From positions 1 to 64,000 of the forward strand of contig NZ_AMGM01000001.1 of the NCBI RefSeq assembly GCF_000298295.1: 64,000 bases of DNA. The letters are read 5' to 3'. The DNA is from Cecembia lonarensis LW9. GTDB lineage: Bacteria; Bacteroidota; Bacteroidia; Cytophagales; Cyclobacteriaceae. Within the stretch, counting starts at the first letter, position 1; each line of letters opens with the position of its first letter. Under the pieces are notes generated by a model that had not been told where the DNA came from, ran no database searches, and saw only the letters and a program-made list of their open reading frames with translations. The position numbers and the translations under genes were made by a program. This document shows positions 10,555 through 19,820 of this stretch, piece by piece.

Positions 10555-10581
10555 CCTTTTACTATTTATTTAATTTAAACT

Positions 10582-13368
10582 TTAGATACTATTGAATTTA
10601 AACCTGACACCTACCCTGAAAGACTGCCAGAATTGCTCCCTTTGAACAATCGTTTCCCCAGGGCTATCCTGTAAGGGAAAGTCCAGCTGCTCAGTTTTTC
10701 TTGGTTTTTTCACGAAAAGCTCATAAGGAGAATTCAAAAGGTTATTGACTTTAAGGAATACCACCCAGTTTCCCAACCTTTGCTCATAAGAGAAATCCAA
10801 TTGGGTAAAGGGCCTGGACCAGATATCCAGATCCAACCAGGGAGATACAATTTCTATGCGCTCCCCTGTGTAGACAGCAGCAAGTTGAATATCTGTTCCC
10901 GTAGTTTGGTTTTTGTATAAAAGACTCAGGTTTCCTATATGATCTGCCTGGCCCTGAAGGGGTCTGGTTTGGCTGGCCTCACGAAGAATCAATTGGGAGG
11001 ATTCATCGTCAGGATTTTCTCTCACCCTTTCACTCTTGATGGTAGTCAAAGATGAGTTTGTAAAGGTGTAATTGGCCCTTATTCCAAATTTGTTGAAGAA
11101 CTTACTGAAGTCCATTTCAATCCCCCAATTCAAAGCTGTACCAGAGTTTGTAGGGGTCAAATTTCGGGGACCTGTAGTTAGTGAAGTCTGTCTGATCAAT
11201 AACAATTCGATTGGATCCTCAATCTTTTTGTAGAATGCACCCAATAAAAACTGCTCATTGGCGCGCGGAAAGTATTCATAGCGGATATCGAAATTGTCAG
11301 CAATGGCACGGGTCACATCAGGGTTACCTTTGAAAGGAAACTCATCGTCTTCGTCAGAAATACCATCCACAATTTCAAAATACCCGGGTCTGTTGATCGC
11401 CTTATAATAAGAACCCCTTAAGTTTACATCACTTTTGGGTTTGTATTTCATGCTGAAATTGGGCAAGAAGTCAGTATAAATCTGATTCAATTCTGGGATT
11501 TCAAACTGATTGGTGGTTCTGGATACATAGCCCTGATTGGTATGTTCCACCCTTGCCCCTACGTTGAAATCTACTTTGCCAACTTCCAAATGCGTCATCA
11601 GATAATACGCACCAATCTGCTCAAAAGCATTGTAATTGAGCGCATGTCCTAGTGTTCCAGATGGGTTTAACAGTTCCCATCTAACATCAGTAAAATCATC
11701 CCAGTCCACCCCCTGAACCTGGAAAGAAGGATTGGGATCAAAACGGTATCTGTTGAACAGAGCTCCTCTTTCCTTATCCCTGAACATCCCACCGAATTTC
11801 ACATAAGCACTTGGGAGATTTACAAAGTCCAGGTTATACAAGAAATTAAGGTGTAGGGTAAAATCCTGGTCAAAATGCTTTTCCCACCTTCTGGGATTTC
11901 TTCTTTCGATATTTTGCGGCATTTCAATTCCATTTTCTACTCCACCATTTCTTGAAAAAATAGCATTATCCGGCCGATCGAAATCTGCTCTGGAAGCCAA
12001 AGCCGACCAATCCATCAAAAGTTGGCCTCCCATTAAATTGTGTTTGCCCTGCAGGGTGGCATTACGGATACCGCTGTAGGTAGACCTTACCCTGGTTTGA
12101 AATAAATAAGTAGCATTGATATTATCAGGAGAAATATCCCTGTCACTGCTGATCATTTCCCTAACTTCAAAATCATTGAGCGTAAAGTCAGCCAGATACA
12201 AACTCAAACTGTGGTTCCTGTTAACTTGGTAATCCACCTTTGAGTGCAATCCCATACGGAATTGCTGAATGGATGTCTGTCTTTCCTGATAACTGGACAA
12301 TGAAGGCCTCCCTGTTCCTAGGGGATCCACATCGATTTTGTACCAGTCTCTATCTGCACCTCTGAAAGAATTTTGGACAGAAGCCCCGAACATTACGCCT
12401 AGCTTCCCACCCATAAAGCGGTCTCCAATGGTCAGACCTCCAAAAATATCCGGTAAAGGGTTGATGGGATTGATCAATAAATTTCTGGTGGAAAAATCAT
12501 CCATTGTCGCCTCATACCTTCTACCAAAACGCTCTCCAGGAGACAGTCTGTTTTCTGTACTTCTGTCGTAACTGTAAAAAGGGCGGTTAAAGTGGATGGC
12601 ATTGTATCCCAATTGGAAATCTGCATTGATCTCAAACTCATCGGGTGCACTTTTCATGACCAAATTGACAGAACCCCCGATAGCGTCACCCTCCATGTCC
12701 GGTGTCAAACTTTTGGCTACTTCCAAACGCTCCAGCATTTGGGCAGGGAAAATATCCAAAGGAACATACCGGTTCCTGTTGTCAGGGGAAGGGATTTTCA
12801 CCCCATTGACCAAAGTGTAATTGTATCTTTTGTCCATCCCCCTTACAATCGCGTATTGAGGATCTCCACTGGCATTTCTTTCGATGGAAAGTCCGGACAC
12901 CCGCTGCACCACATTGGCCACCGTGATATCAGGGGATAATTCTATGGATTTGGCGGAAACCACATTGATGGTGTTTTTGGCCATCTGCTCCAATTTTCTG
13001 GCCTCAGCGTCTGAACCTCGATTGGCAGCTCCCATAATTACTACCTCACCAAGTACCTGACTATCTTCCTCCATCACCACATTGATTCTTGCCGGGGTAT
13101 TGGAGACTTCTATGGACTCCAAATAGGGTTTAAAGCCAATGAAATTGATTTCCAGACTGTAGGTCCCAGAAGGAACATTTTGCCAGGAAAAGGATCCATC
13201 TAATCCTGCTACAGCATTGTAATTGTTGGCGGCACTTTTTAATAGCACCACCGCCCCAATTAAAGGCTCTTTGTTGTCATCAAAGACAGTTCCTCTCACT
13301 TGCACCTGAGCAAAGGCAAAGGGGCCAGCAAGTGAGGATAGGATTATTAGAAATATTATTCTTTTCAC
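10582..13368 (-). CDS. TonB-dependent receptor
   Basis: 928 residues. In order: signal peptide (about 1-20, ending FAFAQ), CarboxypepD_reg-like domain (about 22-105, VRGTVFDDNKEPLIGAVV), plug domain with the VVQRVSGLSIERNASGDPQ and YAIVRGMDKRYNYTLVNG segments, then a long beta-barrel to the C-terminus. It carries an energised substrate across the outer membrane. It is not a classic SusC: no SusD follows, and its partners here are an LRR lipoprotein upstream and a beta-helix lipoprotein downstream. Substrate unknown. The 143-base gap to the LRR gene holds two competing hairpins. Confidence 0.92.
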   Translation of the reverse strand: MKRIIFLIILSSLAGPFAFAQVQVRGTVFDDNKEPLIGAVVLLKSAANNYNAVAGLDGSFSWQNVPSGTYSLEINFIGFKPYLESIEVSNTPARINVVMEEDSQVLGEVVIMGAANRGSDAEARKLEQMAKNTINVVSAKSIELSPDITVANVVQRVSGLSIERNASGDPQYAIVRGMDKRYNYTLVNGVKIPSPDNRNRYVPLDIFPAQMLERLEVAKSLTPDMEGDAIGGSVNLVMKSAPDEFEINADFQLGYNAIHFNRPFYSYDRSTENRLSPGERFGRRYEATMDDFSTRNLLINPINPLPDIFGGLTIGDRFMGGKLGVMFGASVQNSFRGADRDWYKIDVDPLGTGRPSLSSYQERQTSIQQFRMGLHSKVDYQVNRNHSLSLYLADFTLNDFEVREMISSDRDISPDNINATYLFQTRVRSTYSGIRNATLQGKHNLMGGQLLMDWSALASRADFDRPDNAIFSRNGGVENGIEMPQNIERRNPRRWEKHFDQDFTLHLNFLYNLDFVNLPSAYVKFGGMFRDKERGALFNRYRFDPNPSFQVQGVDWDDFTDVRWELLNPSGTLGHALNYNAFEQIGAYYLMTHLEVGKVDFNVGARVEHTNQGYVSRTTNQFEIPELNQIYTDFLPNFSMKYKPKSDVNLRGSYYKAINRPGYFEIVDGISDEDDEFPFKGNPDVTRAIADNFDIRYEYFPRANEQFLLGAFYKKIEDPIELLLIRQTSLTTGPRNLTPTNSGTALNWGIEMDFSKFFNKFGIRANYTFTNSSLTTIKSERVRENPDDESSQLILREASQTRPLQGQADHIGNLSLLYKNQTTGTDIQLAAVYTGERIEIVSPWLDLDIWSRPFTQLDFSYEQRLGNWVVFLKVNNLLNSPYELFVKKPRKTEQLDFPLQDSPGETIVQREQFWQSFRVGVRFKFNSI

Positions 13369-13429
13369 CGTTGAAATGAATTATTTTGATAGCCATTGCG
13401 GCCACCTTGTAATACAGCAATTGAAATGG

Positions 13430-13501
13430 AAGTGTGCATTTATTTGAAACCAAGCCTGATAAATGGATGCACACTTTTATCGCATCCATTTATCAGCTTG
13501 G
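13430..13501 (-). promoter_or_regulatory. Two mutually exclusive hairpins between LRR gene and TonB receptor
   Basis: Hairpin B pairs 13450-13470 with 13482-13501 (20 pairs, one bulged base, 11-base loop). Hairpin A pairs AAGTGTGCAT (13430-13439) with ATGCACACTT (13467-13476), 10 perfect pairs. They share 13467-13470 and the loop of B, so only one can form at a time. In transcript order this is the 1-2-3 layout of an attenuator, and it sits 11 bases after the LRR gene stop and about 60 before the receptor ATG. Confidence 0.55.
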
Positions 13502-13511
13502 CCAAAGGATT

Positions 13512-14462
13512 TTAGTCACAGTTATCAAAATCACCTGCTACAGCAGACCACTCCAATTCACCTTCAGGAAAATTGTCTACCCAAGGAGCAATTACGCAGA
13601 GATTTGTAATGGCATTATTTTGAAGATCCAAAGAAATCTTATTTCCGTATTGATCTGAAAGTGCCTGTGTAAATGCACCCGCTTCAAAAACAGGAACAAG
13701 GAAAGAGATGTCAGTAATACCAGTATTTCTTAAATTGGATTCAACCATTTGGGTCTTATTGGCAAAAATCTCTGCCATCAATTCATCCCCTACTTCCGTA
13801 TTTCTCAAACTCAGGTAATACAACTTATCCATAGGAATCGTAATCTCTGGATTGGTAATACCATTTCCTCCGCCTGCACGGTTAAGGTTTAAGAAAAGCA
13901 ATTGAGTCATTCCTTCCAGAGCAGAAATATCGGTTACATCTGTTTCCCTTAGGTTGATATGGGTCAAGGTAGTTTTTCCCTGTAAAGCAGATATGTCAGC
14001 GACTGCCGTATTTTGGAAGTCGATATTTTCTAGTTTTTCAAGTGGTGCCAGAAAAGACAAGGTAGTAGGCATAAGCGCATCCCTCATGTCTATCTGCACC
14101 AGGTTTTCCAAACTTGAAATTGGGCTAAGGTCTGAAACTTCCACACTTCTGGCCAAAAGTACTTCTAGGTTTTCGGCCTCTTCCAACCCACTAAAAGAAC
14201 TCACGACTGAATTACTGATATTCAGTTCTGTTAACTGCATCATTCTTCCTTTTGTCAGGTTCTCGGGATTGTTGATGTTCAATTCCTCCATAATAATTTC
14301 CAGTAATTCGGAATCTTCAATCGCTATAACCTCATCGGCCGGATCAGTTACAGGAGGTGTGGGATCGTCATCATCCTGGCAGGCAGTAAAGACAAATAAT
14401 ACCAATCCCAGCGTCAAAAATGACTTTGTTAGTTTTTCCATGAAAGTAAAATGCTTCATCAT
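13512..14462 (-). CDS. Leucine-rich repeat lipoprotein
   Basis: 316 residues from the first ATG; a start at residue 8 (MEKLTKSFLTLGL) is equally likely. The lipobox is VFTAC, followed by an acidic, proline-rich linker (QDDDDPTPPVTDPADE). Residues about 75-290 hold internalin-like 22-residue leucine-rich repeats with recurring DISALQG/DLSPISSLENL turns. Such proteins usually bind protein or sugar ligands at the surface. It is first in a row with the TonB receptor and beta-helix lipoprotein and may act as a capture lipoprotein. Ligand unknown. Confidence 0.8.
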   Translation of the reverse strand: MMKHFTFMEKLTKSFLTLGLVLFVFTACQDDDDPTPPVTDPADEVIAIEDSELLEIIMEELNINNPENLTKGRMMQLTELNISNSVVSSFSGLEEAENLEVLLARSVEVSDLSPISSLENLVQIDMRDALMPTTLSFLAPLEKLENIDFQNTAVADISALQGKTTLTHINLRETDVTDISALEGMTQLLFLNLNRAGGGNGITNPEITIPMDKLYYLSLRNTEVGDELMAEIFANKTQMVESNLRNTGITDISFLVPVFEAGAFTQALSDQYGNKISLDLQNNAITNLCVIAPWVDNFPEGELEWSAVAGDFDNCD

Positions 14463-14577
14463 GCTTTTAAAGTTTAGGCAGTGTTGATTTAATTTTTTGA
14501 TGTGGCGAACCTATTCCTTGAGGATAAAAAATGCCAATTAGAAGATGGATAATAACAGAATGATAACCGGTAGGTAA

Positions 14578-14623
14578 GGTTAAGGTAACCCAGAGTCGAG
14601 ATCTGTTAACCTTTAGTTAACAG
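14578..14623 (-). promoter_or_regulatory. Two inverted repeats upstream of uptake cluster
   Basis: GGTTA-AGG-TAACC at 14578-14590, and CTGTTAAC-CTTTA-GTTAACAG at 14603-14623 (perfect 8-base arms). The second can also be read as TTAAC direct repeats 11 bases apart, the geometry of response-regulator sites. They lie about 115-160 bases upstream of the LRR lipoprotein start and are the only strong dyads in that 289-base gap. The regulator is unknown. Confidence 0.4.
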
Positions 14624-14751
14624 TAGTGAAAAAACAAGTCTATAATTTAAGCCCGTCTTTAAAGGAAAAAGGAGGGATTAATTAAGCTAAAAAAACAGCA
14701 GGAATGGCACTGAAAAAAATCAATAACTTTGGGGTTAAATTGAGTGAAATA

Positions 14752-15114
14752 TCAGGCTCTTAAAATTTTTTCCATCTTTCTCCCTTTGGCCAATTCATCT
14801 ACCAATTTGTCCAAATACCTTACTTTCTGGGTCAATGGATTACTTATTTCTTCAATCCGATAACCACAGATGACTCCTGTTATCAAATGGGCATTGGCGT
14901 TCAGGTTGGACTGATCAAAAAAATCCTGGAAAGTTGCCTTTTCATCAATTAGCCTTTGTAATGCTTGGTCATCAAAACCCGTCAACCAGAAAATCACAGC
15001 ATGCAATTCTTCTTTTGTCCTGCCTTTTCTTTCCACTTTGCTGACATAATGGGGATATACGGAAGCAAAAGTCATTTTGGCCATTCGCTCGTCGTGTTCA
15101 GGTGTGGTTTGCAT
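14752..15114 (-). CDS. DUF2200 family protein
   Basis: 120 residues from the ATG at 15114 (MQTTPEHDERMAKMTFASVYP). A longer frame to 15228 overlaps the upstream gene and adds sequence unlike the family, so I prefer the shorter start. It matches DUF2200 over its whole length: FASVYPHYVSKVERKGRT, VIFWLTGFDD, and the C-terminal VRYLDKLVDELAKGR. Function is unknown; it is a small cytoplasmic protein. It lies 85 bases downstream of the AtuA-related small gene and may be the last gene of that unit. Confidence 0.88.
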   Translation of the reverse strand: MQTTPEHDERMAKMTFASVYPHYVSKVERKGRTKEELHAVIFWLTGFDDQALQRLIDEKATFQDFFDQSNLNANAHLITGVICGYRIEEISNPLTQKVRYLDKLVDELAKGRKMEKILRA

Positions 15115-15199
15115 TGGTTCCTGCTTTTTGTATAGTCTAAAGGTCGATATTTTCACATTGGTCTGCAAATTCCATGAAAACAAAGACCTGCGACAAAAT

Positions 15200-15499
15200 T
15201 CAGATTGGCATTTCCAACAAAAAGGCACTTAAGGATTTTCCATGTTTATCAATTTGGGTTGAACTGGTCACCCCTCCTCCTAATGCCTCATATAACACAA
15301 AATTCAAAGCGCCCAGCTGGGGAAGTTCATAGCGCTTAACTTCTCCCTTCACTACCTTTCCCAACCAATCTTTTACCCGATCAGCAGTCACCTTTTCCTG
15401 AATGAGTGAATAGTTGCTTTTTTCAAATACGATCAAAGAAATATTACTGATATTTCCTTTGTCTCCGGTTCGGGCATGTGCAATTTCGTGAAGTTTCAT
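15200..15499 (-). CDS. AtuA-related small protein
   Basis: 99 residues, starting MKLHEIAHARTGDKGNISNI. This is the typical opening of the small AtuA-associated domain, which in some organisms is fused to the C-terminus of the large DUF1446 protein. The conserved RYELPQLGALNFVLYEALGGG block is present. It lies 4 bases after the large AtuA gene, in the same transcript. It probably forms part of the same enzyme; the reaction is undefined here. Confidence 0.85.
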   Translation of the reverse strand: MKLHEIAHARTGDKGNISNISLIVFEKSNYSLIQEKVTADRVKDWLGKVVKGEVKRYELPQLGALNFVLYEALGGGVTSSTQIDKHGKSLSAFLLEMPI

Positions 15500-15503
15500 C
15501 CCT

Positions 15504-16835
15504 TTAAGTATTTAAGTATTCCACATGGATATTGACAGCTGACTTGGGTAACAGCACAGAAGCTACCGAGATAATCTCCTCCACATGCTGGCTTACCCCA
15601 CCTCCCCCATAAGGCCCATTGGTATAAAGCGTTTCCACTTCCTGACCAATATGCCTGGCCTTTTCAAAATTATCCGCTTTTGCACAAACCCTTAACCTTA
15701 CTTCCTGCAAATCTTTAGGTTCTGTTTCCATTGGACTAATGGAATTCAAACCTATGATATCCAGCCTTACGTCTTGAAGAGATAGTTTTTCCAGTCTTTT
15801 TTTGACTATTTCGGCTGCCAGCCTGGCCCTCGCTATACAATCATGCCCCCCATAACTGATCTGCCCTTCTCCCGCATAACCATTGCTATACCCGACGCTT
15901 ACTTTATAAGTATCCGTAGCTTCTTTACCAGTGGCTTTACTAAAGCGCACACAGTTATCTGCTATTGCTTCAAATTCTACTTTTGAAAAATCTGCAATAC
16001 AATCCGGTGTCAGGTATTGAGCAGGGTCATGTATTTCATAAAGCAATTGCTCGGTACAAGTCGCTGTATTGATCAGTCCTCCCGTGCCTGTCACTTTGGA
16101 TATCAATCCATCTCCACTCTCTTCTAATTCTGCAAAGGGAAATCCCAAATCCCAAAGGTCTGGGACAGCTTTTCTGTTCAAATCAGCAAAATAGCCTCCT
16201 GATACCTGACCGGCACATTCCAATAAATGACCGATCATGGTGCCCTTGCCGAGTTTTTCAAAATCATCCATTTTCCAGCCAAATTCATAGATCATAGGTG
16301 CCAGAAATAAAGAAGGATCTGAGACCCTACCAGTAAGTATAATATCAGCGCCATTTTTCAAAGCCTCCACAATTCCCCCTACACCAATGTAGGCATTGGC
16401 TGAAATGATCTGAGGCTCAATAGTAGACAAGGGTTTACCCGTTTCCAGTATAGGCAGATACAAGGACTGTCTAATGGTATCCAAGACATCATCCCCTAGT
16501 ACAGCCGCTATTTTCAGTCCTTTAATTCCCATTTTCCGGGCAATTTCCTGGGTGACTTTCATCGCTTGAAATGGATTGGCTGCCCCCATATTGCTGATGA
16601 CTTTGGTCTTCTTTCCCTTTAAGATGGGAAGGATTGCCCCCATCCTATATTCCAACAGGTGATTGTACCCTTTCTTCGGGTCGCTTTTCTTTTCTTTTTG
16701 GGCAAGGGCTATGGTACGTTCGGCCAAACATTCAAAACATATATAGTCTAAGTTTCCTTCCTCCAGCAATTTTAAAGCAGGTTCAAGACGGTCTCCCCCA
16801 TAGCCCGCACCACCTCCGATTCTGATTTTTTTCAT
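15504..16835 (-). CDS. Acyclic terpene utilization AtuA family protein (DUF1446)
   Basis: 443 residues, complete. Landmarks are the N-terminal IRIGGGAGYGGDRLEPAL, the YICFECLAERTIAL segment, GADIILTGRVSDPSLFLAP, and the C-terminal NGPYGGGGVSQHVEEI. AtuA proteins were first linked to citronellol/geraniol breakdown in Pseudomonas, but the family is much wider and the substrate here cannot be inferred. It starts 3 bases after the transporter stop and is followed by its small partner, so import and catabolism of one carboxylate-type compound is a reasonable inference. Confidence 0.88.
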   Translation of the reverse strand: MKKIRIGGGAGYGGDRLEPALKLLEEGNLDYICFECLAERTIALAQKEKKSDPKKGYNHLLEYRMGAILPILKGKKTKVISNMGAANPFQAMKVTQEIARKMGIKGLKIAAVLGDDVLDTIRQSLYLPILETGKPLSTIEPQIISANAYIGVGGIVEALKNGADIILTGRVSDPSLFLAPMIYEFGWKMDDFEKLGKGTMIGHLLECAGQVSGGYFADLNRKAVPDLWDLGFPFAELEESGDGLISKVTGTGGLINTATCTEQLLYEIHDPAQYLTPDCIADFSKVEFEAIADNCVRFSKATGKEATDTYKVSVGYSNGYAGEGQISYGGHDCIARARLAAEIVKKRLEKLSLQDVRLDIIGLNSISPMETEPKDLQEVRLRVCAKADNFEKARHIGQEVETLYTNGPYGGGGVSQHVEEIISVASVLLPKSAVNIHVEYLNT

Positions 16836-16838
16836 GAA

Positions 16839-18119
16839 TTACAATGTTATTGCCCCTACGATAAAAGAAAATATAAGGATTATTAGGCTGACCAAAAAAG
16901 CATAGGGAATGGTTTTCCGCTGATGGCTTCCTAAATCAACCCCCGTCAAACCGATCAACAGGAAGGTCGCTCCAGTAAGTGGACTTACCGGAAACCCAGT
17001 GGTCATCTGGCCTACGATGGCTGCCCTTCCTATTTCGATAGGGTCACCTCCAAACTGGGCTGAGGTACTGGAAAGAACGGGTAAAATTCCAAAATAAAAG
17101 GAATCAGGATCAAACAACAGACTTGCCGGCATGGCTGCCAAGCCAACCAAAGCGGGCAGATGATTCCCGAGCCAATCAGGGATATGCAAAACCGCTGCTG
17201 CTGCCATGGCGGCTATCATTCCTGAACCTTTCATAATACCAATAAAACATCCAGCTGCAAAAAGAATACTGACCATCAGGACTACTGCTTTGGCGTGGGC
17301 ATTGATATGCTCCGCCTGTTCTTTGATATTAGGGTAGTTAATAGTGATCGCCAGGGCAAAAGCAATCATGAAAATTATATGCGGGGCTGCGAGGCCAGAG
17401 ACTAAGGTGACAATGGCCAGCAGGATCATTGATATATTGATCCAAAACAATTTTGGCCTTTCCCAGTCATGTCTGGTTTCAGTATGCATTTCAGTGCCAG
17501 CAATGGGCTGTTCTTGTTGCCTCTCTTTTTTGCCCAAAAAAAAGGCGATCAATAAAACCGAAATCAGGCCCATGATCACCGGAAATAACATAGGGTTAAA
17601 TAAAGTCGTCACAGGAACCTCCAAGGCAGATGCTGCCCTTATGGTAGGTCCACCCCAGGGCAAAATATTCATGGTCCCGGCTGCTAAGGCCACAATGCAG
17701 GCCAAGGTGGACCTTTTCATTTTCAACTGATCATAGACGGGCAAAAATGCCGGTACAGCAATCAGGAAAGTACTGGCCCCAGATCCGTCCAATTGGGCTG
17801 TCATGGCCAAAACACCCGAACCTACTGCCACTCTTGCCGGGTCATTGCCCGCAATTCTCAAAATCCCTGTGATGATAGGCCTGAATGTGCCCGCATTTGC
17901 CAGAATCCCAAAAAAGAGAATGGCGAAAATAAACATCACCCCTATCGGGGCAATTGAAAGGATTCCATCGGTGATAAAGTCAAAAATATCCAGGCGAAAT
18001 CCCGCCAAAATAGCAGTAAGGATGGGGACAAGAATCATCGCTACAATAGGTGAGGCTTTTTTGGCCATCACCAAAAAAAGCAATGCTCCTATTGTTATCA
18101 ATCCCAGGAATGCCAACAT
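16839..18119 (-). CDS. CitMHS-family carboxylate:H+ symporter
   Basis: 426 residues with about 11-12 membrane helices, starting MLAFLGLITIGALLFLVM. The family signatures GSGASTFLIAVPAFLPVYD and ILPWGGPTIRAASAL match CitMHS (Mg2+- or Ca2+-citrate symporters). It is first in a tight unit with the two AtuA genes (3- and 4-base gaps), so it probably imports the substrate of the AtuA enzyme, which need not be citrate. The annotated ATG is the first in frame, and a 520-base non-coding stretch lies upstream. Confidence 0.88.
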   Translation of the reverse strand: MLAFLGLITIGALLFLVMAKKASPIVAMILVPILTAILAGFRLDIFDFITDGILSIAPIGVMFIFAILFFGILANAGTFRPIITGILRIAGNDPARVAVGSGVLAMTAQLDGSGASTFLIAVPAFLPVYDQLKMKRSTLACIVALAAGTMNILPWGGPTIRAASALEVPVTTLFNPMLFPVIMGLISVLLIAFFLGKKERQQEQPIAGTEMHTETRHDWERPKLFWINISMILLAIVTLVSGLAAPHIIFMIAFALAITINYPNIKEQAEHINAHAKAVVLMVSILFAAGCFIGIMKGSGMIAAMAAAAVLHIPDWLGNHLPALVGLAAMPASLLFDPDSFYFGILPVLSSTSAQFGGDPIEIGRAAIVGQMTTGFPVSPLTGATFLLIGLTGVDLGSHQRKTIPYAFLVSLIILIFSFIVGAITL

Positions 18120-18207
18120 ATTTTTTGAATTTTAAAATTTTATATCTCGTGAATGGCCATGACATCTCATTTTTCGCGTCATTTTGAGTTTTTAAAATTT
18201 GGCATTT

Positions 18208-18467
18208 ACAGAAAGGTAATGACATTCTCCACCGTCATCCTGAATCCGAGGAACAGCCTGTCCCGCTAAGCGGGAAGGATGAAAGCCTGCCCCGTAGTAT
18301 TACGGGGGATTCCCCATATTTTGGGAGACCCTTCCTTCGTCAGGGTGACGGGCGTGAAGTTCTGTCAATGGTAGACTGAGCCTGCGGAGTCGAAGTGTCT
18401 CCCAAAATTGGGGAGATGCTTCACTACGTTCAGCATGACGCGTAATTCTATCATTACCCTTTCTGTA
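18208..18467. repeat. Dispersed palindromic repeat element (MITE-like)
   Basis: The 520-base gap 18120-18638 holds a GC-richer island bounded by imperfect inverted ends: ACAGAAAGGTAATGA (18208-18222) and TCATTACCCTTTCTGT (18451-18466). Inside are further dyads: CCCGCTAAGCGGG, CCCCGTAGTATTACGGGG, a GTCATCCTGA/TCAGCATGAC pair, and CCCAAAATTGGG. It has no coding frame and looks like a non-autonomous repeat. The rest of the gap shows no feature. Confidence 0.6.
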
Positions 18468-18638
18468 CATTTTCCCAAATGTTAAAATCTCTAGGTGTCT
18501 GGATCAATTACCTATTATCATGTATTCCATTAGCAAACTACCCCATAGTGTACTTTTAACATAATGGTAAATGTAGCAATCCATTGCCAGAAATTGCAAG
18601 TTCTGGTTATAAAAAAAATCTTAAGCGAATTTAGTTTT

Positions 18639-18977
18639 TCATTGTTCTTCAATAATTGAATTTCCTGAAGAAGAGTCCCCAGATGTCCATGTCCATTCCT
18701 CATGTAATCTAATTTTTCCGTTGGGCAATACTTCAGGTGTAGAAATACAGGTACCTGTCATTATTTCTCCATTTTTATTTACCTGGTGGTAGCGCATATC
18801 GATCATTCCTTCAGCGTTGACTATACCTATTAGATGCCCTTTGATGATGTTACCTCCTGAATATTCTGAAGTCAGAATATTCCCATCTTGCCTGTAAACA
18901 AACAAGGTTTCGCTGGATGTTTCACCATTCTCCGAATTTTGAATCGGTCTAAAGGTTTTGTTATTATAACTGATCAT
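18639..18977 (-). CDS. 'N-acetylglutamate synthase'-type small protein
   Basis: 112 residues from the ATG at 18977 (MISYNNKTFRPIQNSENGET). A longer frame to 19043 adds 22 residues that do not look conserved. The body (YRQDGNILTSEYSGG, IIKGHLIGIVNAEGMIDMRY, KIRLHEEWTWTSGD) matches small Bacteroidota proteins that databases label n-acetylglutamate synthase, although they lack a GNAT fold and the label is doubtful. It is a soluble beta-rich protein of unproven function. Confidence 0.75.
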   Translation of the reverse strand: MISYNNKTFRPIQNSENGETSSETLFVYRQDGNILTSEYSGGNIIKGHLIGIVNAEGMIDMRYHQVNKNGEIMTGTCISTPEVLPNGKIRLHEEWTWTSGDSSSGNSIIEEQ

Positions 18978-19268
18978 TGAATTTTTTTTTCTATTTGTTT
19001 CCCTGAAAGTCTCTTCGCCTTTCGAACAGTCAATCCTGATCAAATTTAAACCAAAAAAGATTTAAATGCTTTTGACTACAACCAACCGTTTTTTTTGAGA
19101 AAAATCTTTAAAATGCCCTAAGCTTATATAATATTTAACTTTATCGATAATAAGTATAACAAAAAATTAAATATTTGTTAATAAACTTTAAATTACTATC
19201 CAAAAACATGTTAATGGATTGATTTTTGTATTTTTACTATCTTATAATTAAAACTAACCAATAAAATT

Positions 19269-19760
19269 ATGATTTATCCTAAATTAATTTCGAAATTTTT
19301 TCTTCTATTATTGACGATATCTTTTTCTCTTAGCAGTGCTTTTGCGCAACAATTGCCCGGACAAATGGAAGTGAAAGAAGATTTCTCAGAAGAAGAATTA
19401 AAGGAATTTGTAAGAGTAAATGTAGCATTGATTCCCGTTCAAGAAAATGCCCAGGAAAAAATGGTAGAAGCCATCCAAAGTAGCGGTTTGACAATCGATA
19501 GATTCCAACAACTGGCCCAAGCACAGCAGGCAGGTAATTTAAGGGATGCTGCTGAAACTCCCGAAGAAGTGGCCCAATTCAATGATGCTGGACAAAAAGT
19601 AATGGCGACCCAAGAAAATATGCAGGAGGAAATCCAAAAAGTAATCTCAGACAGCAAATTGTCGGAGCAGGAATTCCAACAGATTTATGTGGCCTACACC
19701 CAAAGTGCCAAAGTAAAAGAAAAAGTAGATGAAATGATGGATAAGGAATTTAACCCTTAA
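19269..19760 (+). CDS. DUF4168 domain secreted protein
   Basis: 163 residues: signal peptide (about 1-26, ending SSAFAQ), then an all-helical glutamine- and glutamate-rich domain matching DUF4168 (EELKEFVRVNVALIPVQENA, DSKLSEQEFQQIYVAY). DUF4168 proteins are small exported helical proteins of unknown function. It is monocistronic: about 225 AT-rich bases lie upstream and a strong terminator follows directly. Confidence 0.85.
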   Translation: MIYPKLISKFFLLLLTISFSLSSAFAQQLPGQMEVKEDFSEEELKEFVRVNVALIPVQENAQEKMVEAIQSSGLTIDRFQQLAQAQQAGNLRDAAETPEEVAQFNDAGQKVMATQENMQEEIQKVISDSKLSEQEFQQIYVAYTQSAKVKEKVDEMMDKEFNP

Positions 19761-19773
19761 TCCATTAAAACTC

Positions 19774-19809
19774 ACCTGCCAAACATTCAATTTGGCAGGT
19801 ATTTTTTTT
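19774..19809 (+). terminator. Rho-independent terminator after DUF4168 gene
   Basis: ACCTGCCAAA (19774-19783) pairs with TTTGGCAGGT (19791-19800), 10 perfect pairs and a 7-base loop, followed by a run of eight T. It lies 14 bases after the stop. Confidence 0.92.
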
Positions 19810-19820
19810 AATGTTCAATA

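Noticed and set aside
13280-13489. 69-residue minus-strand ORF over the LRR-receptor gap
   Set aside because: It overlaps the receptor start in another frame and runs through the two hairpins; no domain or plausible start context.
17320-17340. ATTAGGGTA inside the CitMHS gene as a regulon site
   Set aside because: TATCACAT is absent upstream and the match is inside coding sequence in the wrong context.
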